Shown: one piece after another, positions 11,946-25,416 of the stretch
Numbering within the stretch: position 1 is the stretch's first letter
How the letters are laid out: each line of letters begins with the position of its first letter
Origin: Turbatrix aceti
Lineage: Eukaryota > Nematoda > Chromadorea > Rhabditida > Panagrolaimidae
Length of the DNA stretch: 64,000 bases
Direction of reading: 5' to 3'
Assembly (NCBI GenBank): GCA_963969345.1
Contig: OZ017769.1
Span: 8,249,725-8,313,724 of the forward strand
The notes under the pieces: generated by a model
The model's input: only the letters and a program-made list of their open reading frames with translations
The model's database searches: none
What the model was told of the DNA's origin: nothing
Program-made: the position numbers and the translations under genes

Positions 11946-14900
11946 CTACTTCTGTTGTAGTGGCACTTTTCTTCTCCGGCGTCGGAAGCAACAACACCTA
12001 CAAGAACTGAGATATCCCTGAACTGAGTTCTCCTCGATTGCAAAAACTCACTTGACTTCGCTGTGGTCTTCGTTCTGTGCAATGGGCTGCTGCGAGCGAA
12101 TGCCCTGATCGTCGCCGCCAATCTCGCCCGTATTACTATTGATGACCTGCGTCGAGCCAAAACCGCCCTGGATGGCTCCGGTCGTATTCGTCGAGTTTGG
12201 ATTCATCGGCTTCAGTGCATCGTCTCGCTTCGCGGATGGCCGCTTCAAGTCTATCTTTGAGCCGTGACCAGATACATCGACACCCGCATGAATTGACCCG
12301 CTCGGCGTTGGCTGAAACTGCACAATTATCAAATAGGTAATTCAGGTGAGTCCCCGAGGACGGGAATTCAAAAGACGAGGTGCTTTTTCTCGAATTTACC
12401 CCATCTTTTGTCTTTGAATTCCTTTTAAGACCGAAAAAAGTAACAAAAGATAATCCCCGGCTGAAGTCCCTGCATTCTGGGGTCTATGCAAGCCCAAGAT
12501 TCCGTGAACGAGGGTATTTATACTTAATACCGCACCTTTATTCCATGAAATCCCAAATCCCCGCTGACAGCATTCAATAGCGAAAAAAATCTAAGAACAA
12601 AGAATTGTATTCAATATTGAACGTAAAAAAAAGTGTATTTACTGAATTTGGCCTAAAACTTTTGTTATCCCCCCAAAAAACGCTAGATTACGATACATAT
12701 ATTTTCATTCGGTTTTGCAGCGCACTTCTATGCACCAAAAAACAAAAAACAACAAAACCTGGTCAGAAACCATCCCCGGATGAAGTTCAAAAACAACCAG
12801 AACTTTGACCCTTCGAAAAAGAAAAAAATAAATCACATGCATAAGAAAATATAATAGTATACCTCTCAAACCCCTGTTTATAGCCCCAGGTGCTTTAAAC
12901 ATGGGACCAAGGAGCATGCAGCACGTCAACAACTTTGTCAACCCGAAAACCTACGACCTACGACATAATTGCTTCCTCTTGTAAAACTTCCTGGATTTTA
13001 GCGCCCAATCTACACGATCTACGATCAAATAAACCCTCCAACTTACCACTTGGTTGATCTTAGACGTCCAGTCAAAATCAGCGTCATAAGTGTGCCCGGA
13101 ACGCTCGAGAACGGTTTTGAACAGATTGTAGCAATACTCGTAGTCCGGCGTTTCGAAAAAGTCGAGACGCCTCGCGTAGCGGAGGTATTGAGCAAATTCG
13201 TCTGAAAAAAAAAACAACGCTCAGTTCAAAAATCTGCCAGCAAGGGCCCAAAATTCAATTCAATTCTCACCTGGAAATCCCTCACAAAGGACCTCGATGA
13301 GTGTGGCTCGCTTTGTATCGCCGATCTTCTGGTACCTCTCCTTGAGCGTATCCGCCTTCAGTCCCTGCCACGGTAGCGAGCCTCGGAGGAAGTACATGAA
13401 CATGTGTCCGAGTGCTTCGAGGTCGTCTCTCCTCGACTGTTCCTTGCCGAGATGCGTGTTGATGGACATGTATCGGGCGGTACCGGTGAGGGATTTGTGC
13501 TCGCGGTAGGCAATGTGCTTGCCGGTATCGCAGTCGATGTACTCCTTGGCTAGGCCAAAGTCGATGATGTGTAGGACGTGTTGTTTTCTCGTTGAGTGCC
13601 TTCCTGAAACAATCAGCCTCCATAATTCCGCTTCCCATGCCAAAATAAATGCCAAACTCACCAATCAAAAAATTTTCCGGCTTAACATCACGGTAGATCA
13701 GGTGCTTGGAATGAACGTACTCTATGCGCCGGAGAAGCTGCATGGCAATCATGCATACCGTCTTGAGTGAGAATTTCCTGTCACAGAGATCGAAGAGTTC
13801 CTCGAGCGAATTTCCCAGGAGTTCCATGACGAGCGCGTTGTACTTCCCACACGGCCCAAAGTAGTGCACCTGGGGTAGGCCTTCTGCCTGGCCTAGGAGC
13901 TTGTAGAAACGGTACTCCAGGTGTAGCTGGGGTGCTTTGGACTTCATGGGCTCCAGTTTGATGGCTACATGCTCGTTGTTGTACAGATTTTTACCGATAC
14001 GAAGTTCACCGAAATTACCGCATCCAATTTTCTTTCCAACCTGAAAATAGTGCATTCATGAGAGTTGTATGACTTTTTTTGTCCCCAAATCAATTCTGTT
14101 AACTTGTATGCCCTGTTTACGACAAATTCATTCATTCAAAGCGTCGTTCCCGAGAACCGCGTTGTAAAAACAACATAACACGTCCAGCGGGAACGGACGA
14201 ACGAACAAATGAACTGTGCTTTGAAAAACAACGTAAAAAAATAATCGTAAACCCCCGAGCTACCGTAAAAAGCTTCAGAGGAAGCAAAATACACTTTTTT
14301 TTCAAATTACACCTCAAGCGATAAACCAGAGCGCTCAGATAAACCTGATTAATTAATTCGCTTAATTCATTTCAAAAAACTCGAAAAAAACAATTTTTTT
14401 TCATTTAAACGGAAAAAAATGAAAAAAAAGCGCGGAATATCATCATTTCGTTATAAAACCCAATATGCGCCCGTAAACTATTTTTTTTTAAGTTTTTTTA
14501 GGATCAAAACTCACTTTAAAGTTAGGCCCAACCATGAGAACACCAGTCGAAGCGGGTGCTGGTCCGCCAGAGGGCGTCGAGCGTGCTCCTCCTCGATTTG
14601 CCATTATTGCGGGAGAAGCGTTGACTAATCCAATTGCCGGGGACTCAGCTCGTCCACCGCCGCCACCTCCAATAAATTCGCTCTGCACTCGACAGCCTGC
14701 GTCGTCGGTGGTGCCTGCTTGAAATAGGTTTTGTGATGCTGCTGTAGCCGCTGCTGCTGCTGCTGTCGAGGATGATGCTGGACCACCAATACCACCACTA
14801 CCTTGTTGTTGATGTTGTGATGAGGGATGGAGAAGGATGCCAAAGGGTGAAGCACCGGATGAGAGGGGTAACGCGCTACCTGACGAATGCCGGTGCTGTT

Positions 14901-15160
14901 GCTGTTGCTGGGCTGCTGTCTGGCTGCCGCTGCGACCAGTGGTGTTACTGAATCCACTCAGAAAGTGTCCACCTCGCTGACGCGATGAAGACGAAGATGC
15001 TGCTGCTGCCGAGGCGGGAAAGTTTCGAACAGAGTGCCCCAAGCGTCGAGCAAAGCCTTTGCCGCCGCCGGACTGCTGTTGTTGGCTGGAGGATCCGACA
15101 AGCGCTGCTGACAACTGGCTGCCGCGGTGTCTGGTGCTTGCGCGACTCGAGGACACCCGT
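11946..15160 (-). CDS. csnk1g: Casein kinase I gamma
   Basis: Membrane-bound Ser/Thr kinase of the Wnt and vesicle-traffic pathways. Exons read 15160..14515, 14040..13662, 13603..13271, 13201..13047, 12317..12052 and 11997..11946, in frame. Kinase motifs are [44 protein letters not shown] and the CK1 signature [15 protein letters not shown]. The tiny last exon encodes [11 protein letters not shown], the palmitoylated cysteine/basic tail specific to the gamma group; stopping at the TGA in the exon 5 donor would lose it. Exon 1 adds about 190 Ser/Gly/Ala/Gln-rich residues and needs an upstream exon for its ATG, which was not found. An in-frame ATG at 14604 would give a standard 424-residue enzyme. 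Confidence 0.94.
12318..13046 (-). other. Long intron 4 of CK1-gamma
   Basis: 729-nt intron between the end of the kinase domain and the C-terminal tail, much longer than the other introns of this gene block. It is AT-rich and no exon-like frame is visible in it. Confidence 0.6.
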
Positions 15161-18100
15161 CTGCAAAGAGAAAAACCACTACTTTAGCCAGGAGCAACAA
15201 ATAACAAAAAACGACTTTTTTTTTCTCTGCTCGAGCAGTCAGTCGCCACACGTTACAGCAACAACAACTTTCGTCGTTGTCGTTTGTCGTGTTTAATCTG
15301 ATTACTCATAAAATACAACAATCGCGTATTCGACGGAGTCCCACAAAACACGAAAGCAGTGCAATAACGACAACTACGTACAAATCAATCGATAAATCAA
15401 TAACTCGTCTTCTCTGGACTCGGCTCCGAGTCCGAGTCGTAAGCGGAATGACAAATAGCAACGGCGAGAAAGATACACAGCATGAGCGTACATAAAAACC
15501 GTTCGGTGAGAAAATCGGGGGGTTCACTCTGTCCGAGCGAGTCCGCGAGTGCGCACATACCCGATCAAAACATCTAATCTCGCGATTTATCGATTTTCAG
15601 ACAACTGTTGTAACAACGAAAAACGTAACCCGCTGCAGGAGTCCAAAGTTAGCGCAGTCAACCAACCCACCTGGCTACCTGCGATTTAGTAAAAAAAAAA
15701 TCATTCAATTCAGCGAAAAAAAAGAGAAAAGCTTGCACCAGAAAAGAACCCAGCGCAGACACACTGGATAGACAGGATATTGACGTCGATGCAGTCCCCG
15801 GCTGCGGCGTAACATAAACAACCCCCACAAACACATAAAAGTACAGTGTCGGCGGCGAGTCTATACATATTTTTTTTGCCTGCCCCTAAAAAAAGTGACA
15901 AATCCGAGACGTTTCGGAAGTCGCGATTTCCGCTCGGGACCACTTACCGAAAAAAATAGAGAAAGAAACGAGGAAAATCGAGCGAAAGGAGTTTTTTTTA
16001 GGCCGAAGAAGAAGAAGAAGAATAAAAAAAAGAGAGAGACTTCCCCGGCTCTGCAAAGTCGCAGTTGAGTCGCGTCGCTGGCAACTGCACATCCGCCTCA
16101 CAGCCAGCCAGCAGCGGCAATGCGCGTCTACACGGCGGCTATAGCCCCGGCCTTGTCCATGCGCCGTCATGCCAAAGTCGTTGTTTTTTATACAACCACT
16201 ACCGGCTACGGCCACTACGGCGCTGGAGGCGTTCTCGCGCAAGAGCAGAGCCGCTAGCCTGCTCTGGCTGGCGTTGTTGTGGCATTGTTCTCTGCCTTGG
16301 GGTTCATTCGTTCGCACAACAGCGACACGTCGTTTCCGGCCCTGACATGATTTAGCGGCTCCCAAAATGTTAAATATTTAAATGAGTAACCACTGCCGGC
16401 TTCTGCACCCAGTCAGAGTGCAGCCGGCCTTTTGAGACATGGGGGCTCGGGAATGGCACTGTGCCCTATTTGAGCAGGTGTGCCGATGAAAGCACAGCCA
16501 AGGAGGTGTTTTTTGGAGCGATGCCAATTTTTGGCAGACAAAATTGAGCGACAAACCAGTCGGCGAGGAAGCGCTCATGTTCAAATGAAGAACGAACTCG
16601 TCGGTCCAAAAACAAGGCATAAAATCCGACAGTCCTAGGGATTTTACGCCGGTCGGAAAAAAATCGAAGGTATTTTTTCAGGGAAAAAAATTGAAACGTA
16701 CGCAAAATTGTTTTTCTAAATTTTCTAAAAATTGTGTCAAACTTTGAAAAAAATGATCTCAAAACTTTTTCAAAAAGTAGACTTAATTTTTAGGCCGGTT
16801 TTATGCATTGGTCCCAACACGACCAAAAAGTGCAGCGTGCAAAAGACAAAAAATAGCGCCTAATCAGCTCATTTGAAAGTGTAATTGGATAAAAGGTCAG
16901 ACAACCACCTCGGCCGCCAGGACGACAGTGCTCGGGGCTGTATTTATAAAATTACGAGGAATTCCAACGCGTTGTAACGCAGAAGAAATCGCGCTCGTTG
17001 CCTTTCCGGGGCAGACAGCTCTCTAACTAACAAAGTAAGGTACATATCCATTCAGCCGACAGACAGGCAGGCAGGCAATCTTGAGGAGGATTGTATGAAA
17101 GCCCGCAGGCCGTAGAATGCAGGGATAAGCCCGTACGTTGCATAAGCCCCCATCCAAGAAGAAGATGGTTAGTGGCGGTTGTGGTGGCCACCGCGTCCGT
17201 CGCCCGGAGGATGCAAGGAAAAAAATTAGCGAATCACCAGGCCATCCATCGATTGTTGGCCCGCCGCGGGCGTTCATGCTGTCACGCCAGCCAGCGCCTG
17301 CTATTTTTGGCTGGGACCGGGCCAAGTGAAGAAAATTGTTGCGAAACAACGAAACATCGTCGTCGGCGTCCGGGTGGGAAGGAAAAGAGTCGTAATTGAG
17401 TTTCAAGTCAAGTCAGTCAACGCACGCGCCACCTCTGACATCCATTTTTTCTTTTCCCCACAGGAGTTTGGTCCAGGTAAGCGAGCACCAAAAAACCCAA
17501 ATTGAGGGGAAAATGATATCCCGACCCGAAAAAAAAACGGCGGATACAACTAAATAACTGTCCAGAGAAACGAAAAATAAATAAATAGCATAAGCGCATC
17601 CGGTTCACGTCAAAAAATAACTGTGCTTTTATGTGGCAGGCAAAAGTGTACCGCTCCCCGTCCAGGCATGTTGTTATACATGTCACCCGGCGCAGCGGCG
17701 TGCGTGAAGTCATGCATTGAGAAAGAAAAGCGGACGACACACACCGAGAAGTCCTGTCCCGTTGTGACCGCTGGAGAGGGGTCTATTTGGCCGGCTAATC
17801 GTCTTTTAATCATCAACAAAGTCGTTGTCCAGATTGAAGCCATCCAAGACAGCCTCACCTGGCCTGGTCTTTGCCCAGGCACGTGTGTGAGTGCATTATG
17901 CACTCAGTCAGCGCACTGCTTAGAAATTCAAAGCAATGCGCAAAGTTGTTGGAAAAACTGGGGTGCAGCAGTGCAAAGCACTAGAAAACGGTCGACACAT
18001 CCCATCCCCGAAGGAAAGGCCTTCAGGGACCGGACCCTGAACTGAACGACTCCGGTGGGATGGCACACCTTTCTTCTGAGCGAGCAACAGGCCACGTAAC

Positions 18101-19225
18101 AGGACAGGACAGGATAGGGAGCGTGCGCGAGCATGAGCACGAGCACGCGTGGTCGTGCTCGTTTCGTTTCGGGGTATTGAATGGTGTGCATGACGCGAGG
18201 AGCGCGCGGCAGAGCAGGCGCACTCTCGTCCCGTCCCAGGGCAGGACACCCAAGGACATGAAACAGAACGGAATGGAACGCAACGCAACGCGCACGACAC
18301 TTGCGCTGAGCCACGTTGACGCACCCTCCTCCTCCCAAGACAGGCACAGGCACAGGCACGGACATATTAGACAGAGCAGAGATCGTCGACGTCACACGAA
18401 ATTTGATTTTGAATCCTCGATCGAATCGATTGGATGCGACATAGTCACAATTACAATCACGGACCACGGACAGCCGGCGGCAGCGTGGCAGGGATGGATG
18501 GCGGACAGGTGAGGTGGGAGGAGAGGACTGCAAGAGGTGCGGTCCTTTCCTCCCACGACGAAGACTGCTGGCTGGCTGTCGACAGCCAGCAGCAGCGAGG
18601 ATTGGACCTGGACCTAGCTTGCTCCCCGTGCAAATCCTCACCTCTCCTTACCTCACTCACCGGCGGGTGTAACACGCCGGCAATCAATCCTTGTCTAGCC
18701 ACACCACCACCACCACCTTCGATTTCTTCGCGACTGCGCATTTGTGCGATTTAATTTCGCCACGAGAGGATGTCCGCGATGCGCACGCGTTCTTAATTAA
18801 TTGCCTGGTGACTGGTGGCCGGTTGTTGGCTTCTTCCAGCGAGCAAGAGCCATAAAATCAACTCCAGGGGATCCCGGGAAAGTATGGATGGATGTATGTA
18901 TGTACAAAAGCGAGGCTTAGCCCTGGGATTAGACGGTAAACAAGCCGACGTCGATGTTGGATGTCGATGTCGGTGTCCCGGCCGAGCCGCGTGTGCACAC
19001 ATCAGGCTTTTTTTTCTTCAAAGGACAGACTCGGACTCGGGGCTGAATCAAATAGAATAGAATAGTAGGCAGTGGAAAAAGGGCAGAACGAAGAAGGAAG
19101 AAGGAGCGAGACGATTCGATTCGATCATCATCTCGCCCCCACTCCCCGGCCTGCGTGCAGACGCCTAGAAGACAACGACTGCTATCACTACACAATTTTT
19201 CCCTATCAAGGCGACGTGCATGCAT

Positions 19226-19249
19226 GCAACCACCACCGGTGGTGGTTGC
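19226..19249. repeat. Perfect 24-bp palindrome
   Basis: GCAACCACCACC is followed directly by its reverse complement GGTGGTGGTTGC, preceded by TGCATGCAT. Confidence 0.85.
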
Positions 19250-22200
19250 GATTGAACGAAGAAATGCAGCGCAGTTAGTTCAGTGATAGCCAGTCAGCCA
19301 AGAACCCCAACTTCTTGGCAAAAAAGTCGAGTCGACTGACGACATGCGCACAGACTTTTACGTGACGTGACGTGAGAAGTGTACATGCACGCAGTCAGTC
19401 GACTGGACTGATTTTGACTGACTTGCCGCCCCCATCGGACCTCCTCAAAGTATATATCATCTAATAATTGCCCGCAGTTGGCTGACTGCAGCGGCGAAGA
19501 GTCAGAAAAAAAAAGTAATATTATAGATACATATTACTTTTTTTATCTCCTAATCTTTATTTCCCCAAGCAAAGCAATTGCAATCCCCACCATGTTTTTC
19601 AAGGAAGTACGAAGGGGCGGAAGTCACACGGGGAAGGGGGGGGGGGCTTTCACCACCACCTGGAATTTTATTTTTTATTTATTTCGATAACACGCAAAAA
19701 GTCGAGGACGCAAAAAGATGAGCCTCTTAAGCGCTCAACAACTCGAGGGGCCCGCGTAGGTGATCTATGAGCACACGCCTAAGGCGATCGATATGAAAGA
19801 AGTCAAAATTGACAGAGTGATAGGCGACGACCCCCTCCAAGGCCGAAGCCGGGGCCAACGCCGCCGCACACCTCACCTCAGGCACCGCCGCCGCCGGTCT
19901 GCCCCTTAGTTAGTTAATTGCGAGAGATGGAATCGGGTAACTTGATACAAAGCACTCACTAATTACTCACAGCAAGCACGCGTCATCCATCCATCGCAAA
20001 GGGCCACGGGCAGCAGTACAAAATGTTGGCTGTCCTGCTTGGTTAGTTAGTTAGTCACGCACAAAAAAAAGATAATAAAGGAAGCACAACAAAAGAAAAA
20101 AAGAAAAAAAAAGCTGAATGAACAACGAGCGAACGTAAACGTTGCCACAATAGCATCACCGGTTACGATACGATACAATACAATTGCCAAACGCAAGTAC
20201 AACGCAGAACAAAAAATACAAAATCCTAGTGAATGTCACCGACCGGTCGTCTTTTTTGTCGTCGTTTTTCTTCTCGTTCATACGCAGGAGCAACATGATT
20301 ACTTATTCTCTTCTCTCAATTTTTTTGGACTCTTCTGGTGTTGACTATACACAATAATAAATAAATAAGTAATATAAGTTAAAATTTAAATTCGTATAAA
20401 AATACAAAAAAAAAGAAATTGGGATTATGGTTGTGGAAAAAAAAATGCAAAAATGAAAAGGTGGGTGGTGCACGGACACGGACACGGATCTGAATCAGAC
20501 AAACGGAAGTGCCACGCAGGAAAAAAAATAAAACACACAAAAATATTTATATATTTATTTAAAAAAAAAAGTGTTGCTAATAATTGGGACGATTGGAAAG
20601 TTTCCGCCTTCGCGAAAGGGAATTTTTGCAAACAGACGTGAACGAACGAAAACACGAAGAAAAAAATATTTAGAAAAAAAAATATCACGTCTCGCGAGCC
20701 CCAAAAAAAGCAGAGCAGAGCAAGAATCCAATCCCCAAGGTAATAATTAATGGGCCCAGGCAGTTACCGACCGTCGACCGACCACAGCCAGAAGAAGATG
20801 AAAAAAAATTAACTTTTCCTTCTGCAAAACCACGATGTTTTTTTTGTGGTCGTCCCTGCATGCAAAGAGTAAAAATAACTCAAAAAGTTTTTCGATCTTC
20901 TCCCGCCGACCCGCCTGACTGTCAACAAGAGAGGATGGGGTGAAGGATGACGGGCCGAGGGAGGGGAGGGAAGACTGGAAGACTTGTCGGGACAAAAATC
21001 AAGGAAACATCATCAGCAGGAGATTTTCCTGCCAAAACAAATGCAAGTCTGTCTGGCCCACTCGATGGGGGATGGGGCACTCGTTGCAGGATATTGATGA
21101 TGATTGGGCGACGGGTGCCACATTGGCCAGGTGACATTCATTGACGTGAAAAAATATTGATCAGTGGTGCAAAAAAATTGGAACATTTGGATACCCCAAA
21201 AAAAATTAAATTCGTGGTCAAAAATTCAAAAATTTCAAGACGTTTAAAAATTTAAAAATTAAATTTAAATTTACTTTCAAAAACCATATTTTTTATAAAA
21301 TTTAAATATATCGTTTTTTTGTACTTTATCAAGATTTTTTTTTCAAAAATTTAAAATATTGAAAAAAAATATTTTCGGTCCAAAAATTCCAAGTTTTTTT
21401 TTGTCTCTAAAAACTCAAAAATAAAAAATGTTTGCATAAACTTAATTATATCAACTTTCTAACCAAATATTGTACGTTTCATAGGTTTTTTTTGAATTAC
21501 GTCATTTTGGAAAAAAAATCTTTTTGCGTACCCGACCCCAAAACCCGAAGATTTAATTCCGGCAAGTAATGATAATTCATGGAGTTCATCGCTGGGCGGG
21601 GTGCGAAATCACCTCGTAGACTTATTGTGAAATCCCTGCAATTAGAACACCATCAAAAAAATGCACAAAAAAATGACGCAAAACGAAAAAGAAGAACACC
21701 GCGATAATTCAGTTTTAAGCACTCCAAAAAAACAGATGGGTTCAAAAAACAACCCCAATCCGGAGATAATACTTTCCTCCTTTTTTTGACGGACAAAGGA
21801 GGATTTCGAGGAGCTTCCTAAAAAGAAAAGAAAAGAATTCTCCTTTTTTTGGTCCCCTTCTCACGGGACGGGACGCGCTGGGTCTCTCTCACGCAGTAGA
21901 TGAAAAATCATGAAACCGCATCGATGCATCGTCGGTGCGTTTCACGAAGGAGGAAGAAGACGTATGAAGAAGAGACGAAACGAAACGAAACGATTTTTGA
22001 AGGCCCCCAAACAAAACGCCTACGAAAATGACATCGACGCCCGGCCCGGGGCCGAGTGTGGTGTGCGCGTGCGCCTGAGGGGTTTATTATCAAGCGCAAC
22101 CTTTGTGTCGCATCTTTTTTTCCATCGTTCGTCGCTACTCGCAATTCACAACTCGCGACACTGCGTCACAAAGCGTGTCGATTTTTTTGTTGTTCATCGT

Positions 22201-23089
22201 CGAAATAAATAGATGAAAAAACCACAAAAACGGATGTGAGACGTGGGACCCTAAAAAAGGCCAAACGACCGTAACTCGTAACTATGATAGTAGCGACTCG
22301 TGTCAAAAAAAAGTCAAAATGACGGTTCAAATGTCTCTCAAACCCGGAAAAACGTCTCCAATCTCCGAAAAAACGTAAAGTGAACTTTTTCTTAGAAAAT
22401 TGAAAAGTCGTGACATGACATTTCTGAGCATGGAGGATGGCAAAAAACATGCACGCGCACAGTGCATTCGGATTTGACACCCAAAAGCATGCGCGTGCGG
22501 GTCTTGAAGGCCTGGAGGATGGATCCGAGACCGAGACCGAGACAGACCCCCAGGCCTAGGCGACAACCAGCAGCCCCCCTGCAGCAATCAATTGAACCAC
22601 AATTTGTAAACAAACAAAGAACGACTCATCCGGCTCAAGTGTGCGAGTGTTTTACGTTAGTATTGCCGCCCTATCCTCCCCCCCCCCCCCACTCACATCA
22701 GAGGGGGGGGGAGGGAAGGAAACGTCGTCATTGTGTACTTATGTTAGGCCCATGAAGAAGAACGAACGTGGAGCCGAGCCGAGCCGAAGACGACCCTCTC
22801 CAGCCCAAAAAAGAAGTCAAGTCATCCCAAGGACAATGCGGGCGGCTGGCAGGCGATGCAATTTGCCAGATTTACGCGAAGGGGATGGGATGCTCCTTAG
22901 GCGAGAATTTCTCTCTTGGCGCGAGAAAAAAGAAGAAAAATAGGGCCATAGCAGAAGTCTCGGCTTTATCGATCTCGGGAAGGCCATATCCGCCATAATT
23001 CAAGATTCTTGAAGGGCCAATGGCCATAGCATTGGGTGCCGGCAACTTTTCTTTTCTTTTTTTGGAAGCAGTTCAATGAGTGCACTTTT

Positions 23090-23205
23090 TGATGGGTCTC
23101 GATGCGAAAATTGCGAAATCAGAAAAACCGTAATCCATTATTTTTTATTCAAAGTAATTCGAACAACTGATTTACTTTTGATGGGTCTCGAAGCGAATAA
23201 TGCAA
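23090..23205 (+). repeat. Tandemly spaced ATGGGTCTCGA motif
   Basis: Two copies of ATGGGTCTCGA(T/A)GCGAA followed by A-rich sequence lie about 90 nt apart. They belong in style to the dispersed TCTCG-type repeats seen near 911 and 59460. Confidence 0.5.
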
Positions 23206-25055
23206 AACCGCAAAAAATATCGCAATTTCTAAGTTTTTTGTTAGAAGAAATTCAAAAAAGCGAAGTCAATAAAAAATTCGTCATTCAAAAAAAAATTTGG
23301 TGCGACCAAAAAAGAAAAGAAAAGTTTCACGCAGAAACGTCGACGTCCGACGTCTGGCCATTGAGAGGAGGATTTGCCGAGCAGATGGCGGGTACCATCC
23401 ATGCCGCCGCGGACGCTCCTACTATTTGGGGGGCCCGCTGGGAGCAGCTGTGGACGCGGCGACGCTCATGTACCAAACATCAGATCACCAAAGATACAAA
23501 ACGTGATGCAGCGAGTACAGAAACGGTCACCGGACCTCCGGGAATGAAAACAGTGTGCAAATGAACATTGAACCCGCCAAAGTGCAAAAAAACTATAGGA
23601 ACACCCCAAAATTATTCGAAAATCAGATAAAAAGATAGTAATTTTCAATGACTATCATTTGGCGACACTCGTAACAAGAGAAGACGCCAAAAAAAAATCA
23701 CTGATGGCCATCGCAATGACTCGATGCATTCCGCAACGAAAAAAAAGAACGATAGAAAGAAAAAAACAAGATCGATGACTGACTACCGTTTGCTGCTTGC
23801 TGAAACAGACGTAGCTCGTCCTGTGTTCCAAGCAGCAAGCAGTGCATTGATGTGAATGCAGATAGCTCCGATAAGAAAGAAAAAAGCGCCGCTGACTGAG
23901 TGAGTCATCGGAATAAGAATGAGCCAGCGAGAAGAGACCAGCAGGCCAAAAATTTATTTATTTGATCGTTTGATTGCAGCTGGCGGGAAAACTTGTTGCA
24001 TGCCGTTTTTCTTGGGTGAGCAAAAAGAAAAAAAGCAAAGAAAGCGATGCTTTTGTTGGCCGTGGTCGGTCGAGCCGGGCCAAAAGCATCGCGTCGAGCA
24101 CGAGATATGCCCAAAAATGGAAAGTGCCGCATTGCAACAGAAGAAGAGGCTGTGCGGCACAAACCGCGACGGAATAACCAGCGCTCTGGGGATTTGGTGT
24201 GTCGCTTTTTGACGATGATAAAGCTCGGCCAAGTGGGAGGCAGTTTGGGATAAATCCCGAGACGCACTTCATCAAGGAGAAAAAAAGAAACAGTCCGAGA
24301 AGAAACGACCCCGGGCAGCAGCCAGCCGAGCGTGTTGCTGCGGTTTGACGCGTCTCACGGATCCCAAACGCCCCAGTCTGGCTACGGATGTAATTTGGAT
24401 AATTGACAAGGTCGGTTGCCCCGCCGCCGAAACGGAACAATGCCCTCGGACGACTTCTGGCATCCACTTATGCATAATATCTTGGAGCACACGCGCCGGG
24501 ACTCTTTCGTTTTCGCACGTTCACGCCTTTTTTTTGCAAGTCCTCCTCGGCTCGCTGCAGGCGTCCAGAGGTCATGGATCACTCTCAGCGCGAGAAAGCC
24601 GGCTTCTGCACAAAAGGAATCCCTCGTATTGCTTCTGGCATACATACGTTAACAAACTTACGAGGAGCGAACTTTTAGAACTCACATCAAAGAAGTAGTC
24701 GGGAACATTGCACACAGCTGTAAAAGGTCGAAAAGCATTGAGAAAGGCACAAAAAGGTGACTTTTGGGGCGAAATTGGCAAAAAAAAGGGCGCAGGCGAT
24801 TTTCCACACAAGTGTTCCAGTTGGTTTTTTGAGCTGCGGCGCAAACGCACGTTGCGCGCACAATACGTTTTTTTTAATGTTAAAAACTTGCATTTGCAGC
24901 GTGGCTTTTTTGTACTGTTTGAAAAACTAGTAGTGAATCTTCCACAAGAAGTTGTCCTGGTTGATTACAAAGTGCCCACAATAAAAAAAAGAAGAAATAA
25001 CCGAGTTTTTATAAATCGGGGCTCTTTCTCATTTTTGTATGCTTTTTGGCAAACT

Positions 25056-25416
25056 GTGAATCCCAAGGGTGTCAATCGGGCCGGGCCGGCCCGGTAGGCC
25101 CGCGGCCCGGCCCGGCCCGGCGGCCCGGTTTAAAAAAAAAAGAAAATTTTAGAACAAAATTTATTCAAAACAGTCAAAAATGAACCAAAAACTTGCTCAT
25201 TTTGAGTAATCCTCCCCCATTATGAATAACAACGTGTATTTTTACCTTTTCAACTCATATTTTTCGACAAATTGAAAAAATTTTAGTAAATTTTGCTTCA
25301 ATTTTACCCTTTGGTAAAAAGGCGGGCCGGCCCGGGCCGGGCCGGGCCTTACCTCGAGCGGGCCGGGCCGGGCCGGGCCGACAAAAATTCGGCCCGTTGA
25401 CACCCTTGGTGAATCC
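25056..25416. mobile_element. hAT-like MITE packed with GGCCCG motifs (copy A)
   Basis: The element spans 25064-25408, begins CAAGGGTGTCAA and ends with the reverse complement TTGACACCCTTG. It is flanked by an exact 8-bp target duplication GTGAATCC (25056-25063 and 25409-25416). Eight-base duplications and a CA(A/G)GGGTG-type end point to the hAT superfamily. Both subterminal zones are dense with GGCCCG/CGGGCC, which can fold into long GC hairpins, while the core is AT-rich. A second, decayed copy lies at 40557. No transposase is encoded, so it is non-autonomous. Confidence 0.9.

Larger units (their letters stand above)
15161..25055. other. About 10 kb of non-coding DNA upstream of CK1-gamma
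   Basis: No open frame here shows a recognisable domain, consistent codon bias or coherent splice structure. It probably includes the promoter and an unidentified first exon of CK1-gamma. Visible contents are purine and AC-rich simple repeats, facing C and G homopolymers near 22680-22715, a perfect 24-bp palindrome at 19226, and two copies of an ATGGGTCTCGA motif near 23090 and 23180. No tRNA or other RNA gene was recognised by eye. Confidence 0.6.

Noticed and set aside
11505..12021. Arg-rich and Leu/Ser-rich open frames
   Set aside because: They are translations of the GAA microsatellite and flanking purine tract, overlapping the CK1-gamma tail.
16378..24900. Many open frames of 60-170 codons in the long non-coding region
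   Set aside because: They are low-complexity, occur on both strands together, and show no domain, splice logic or codon bias; they look like chance frames.
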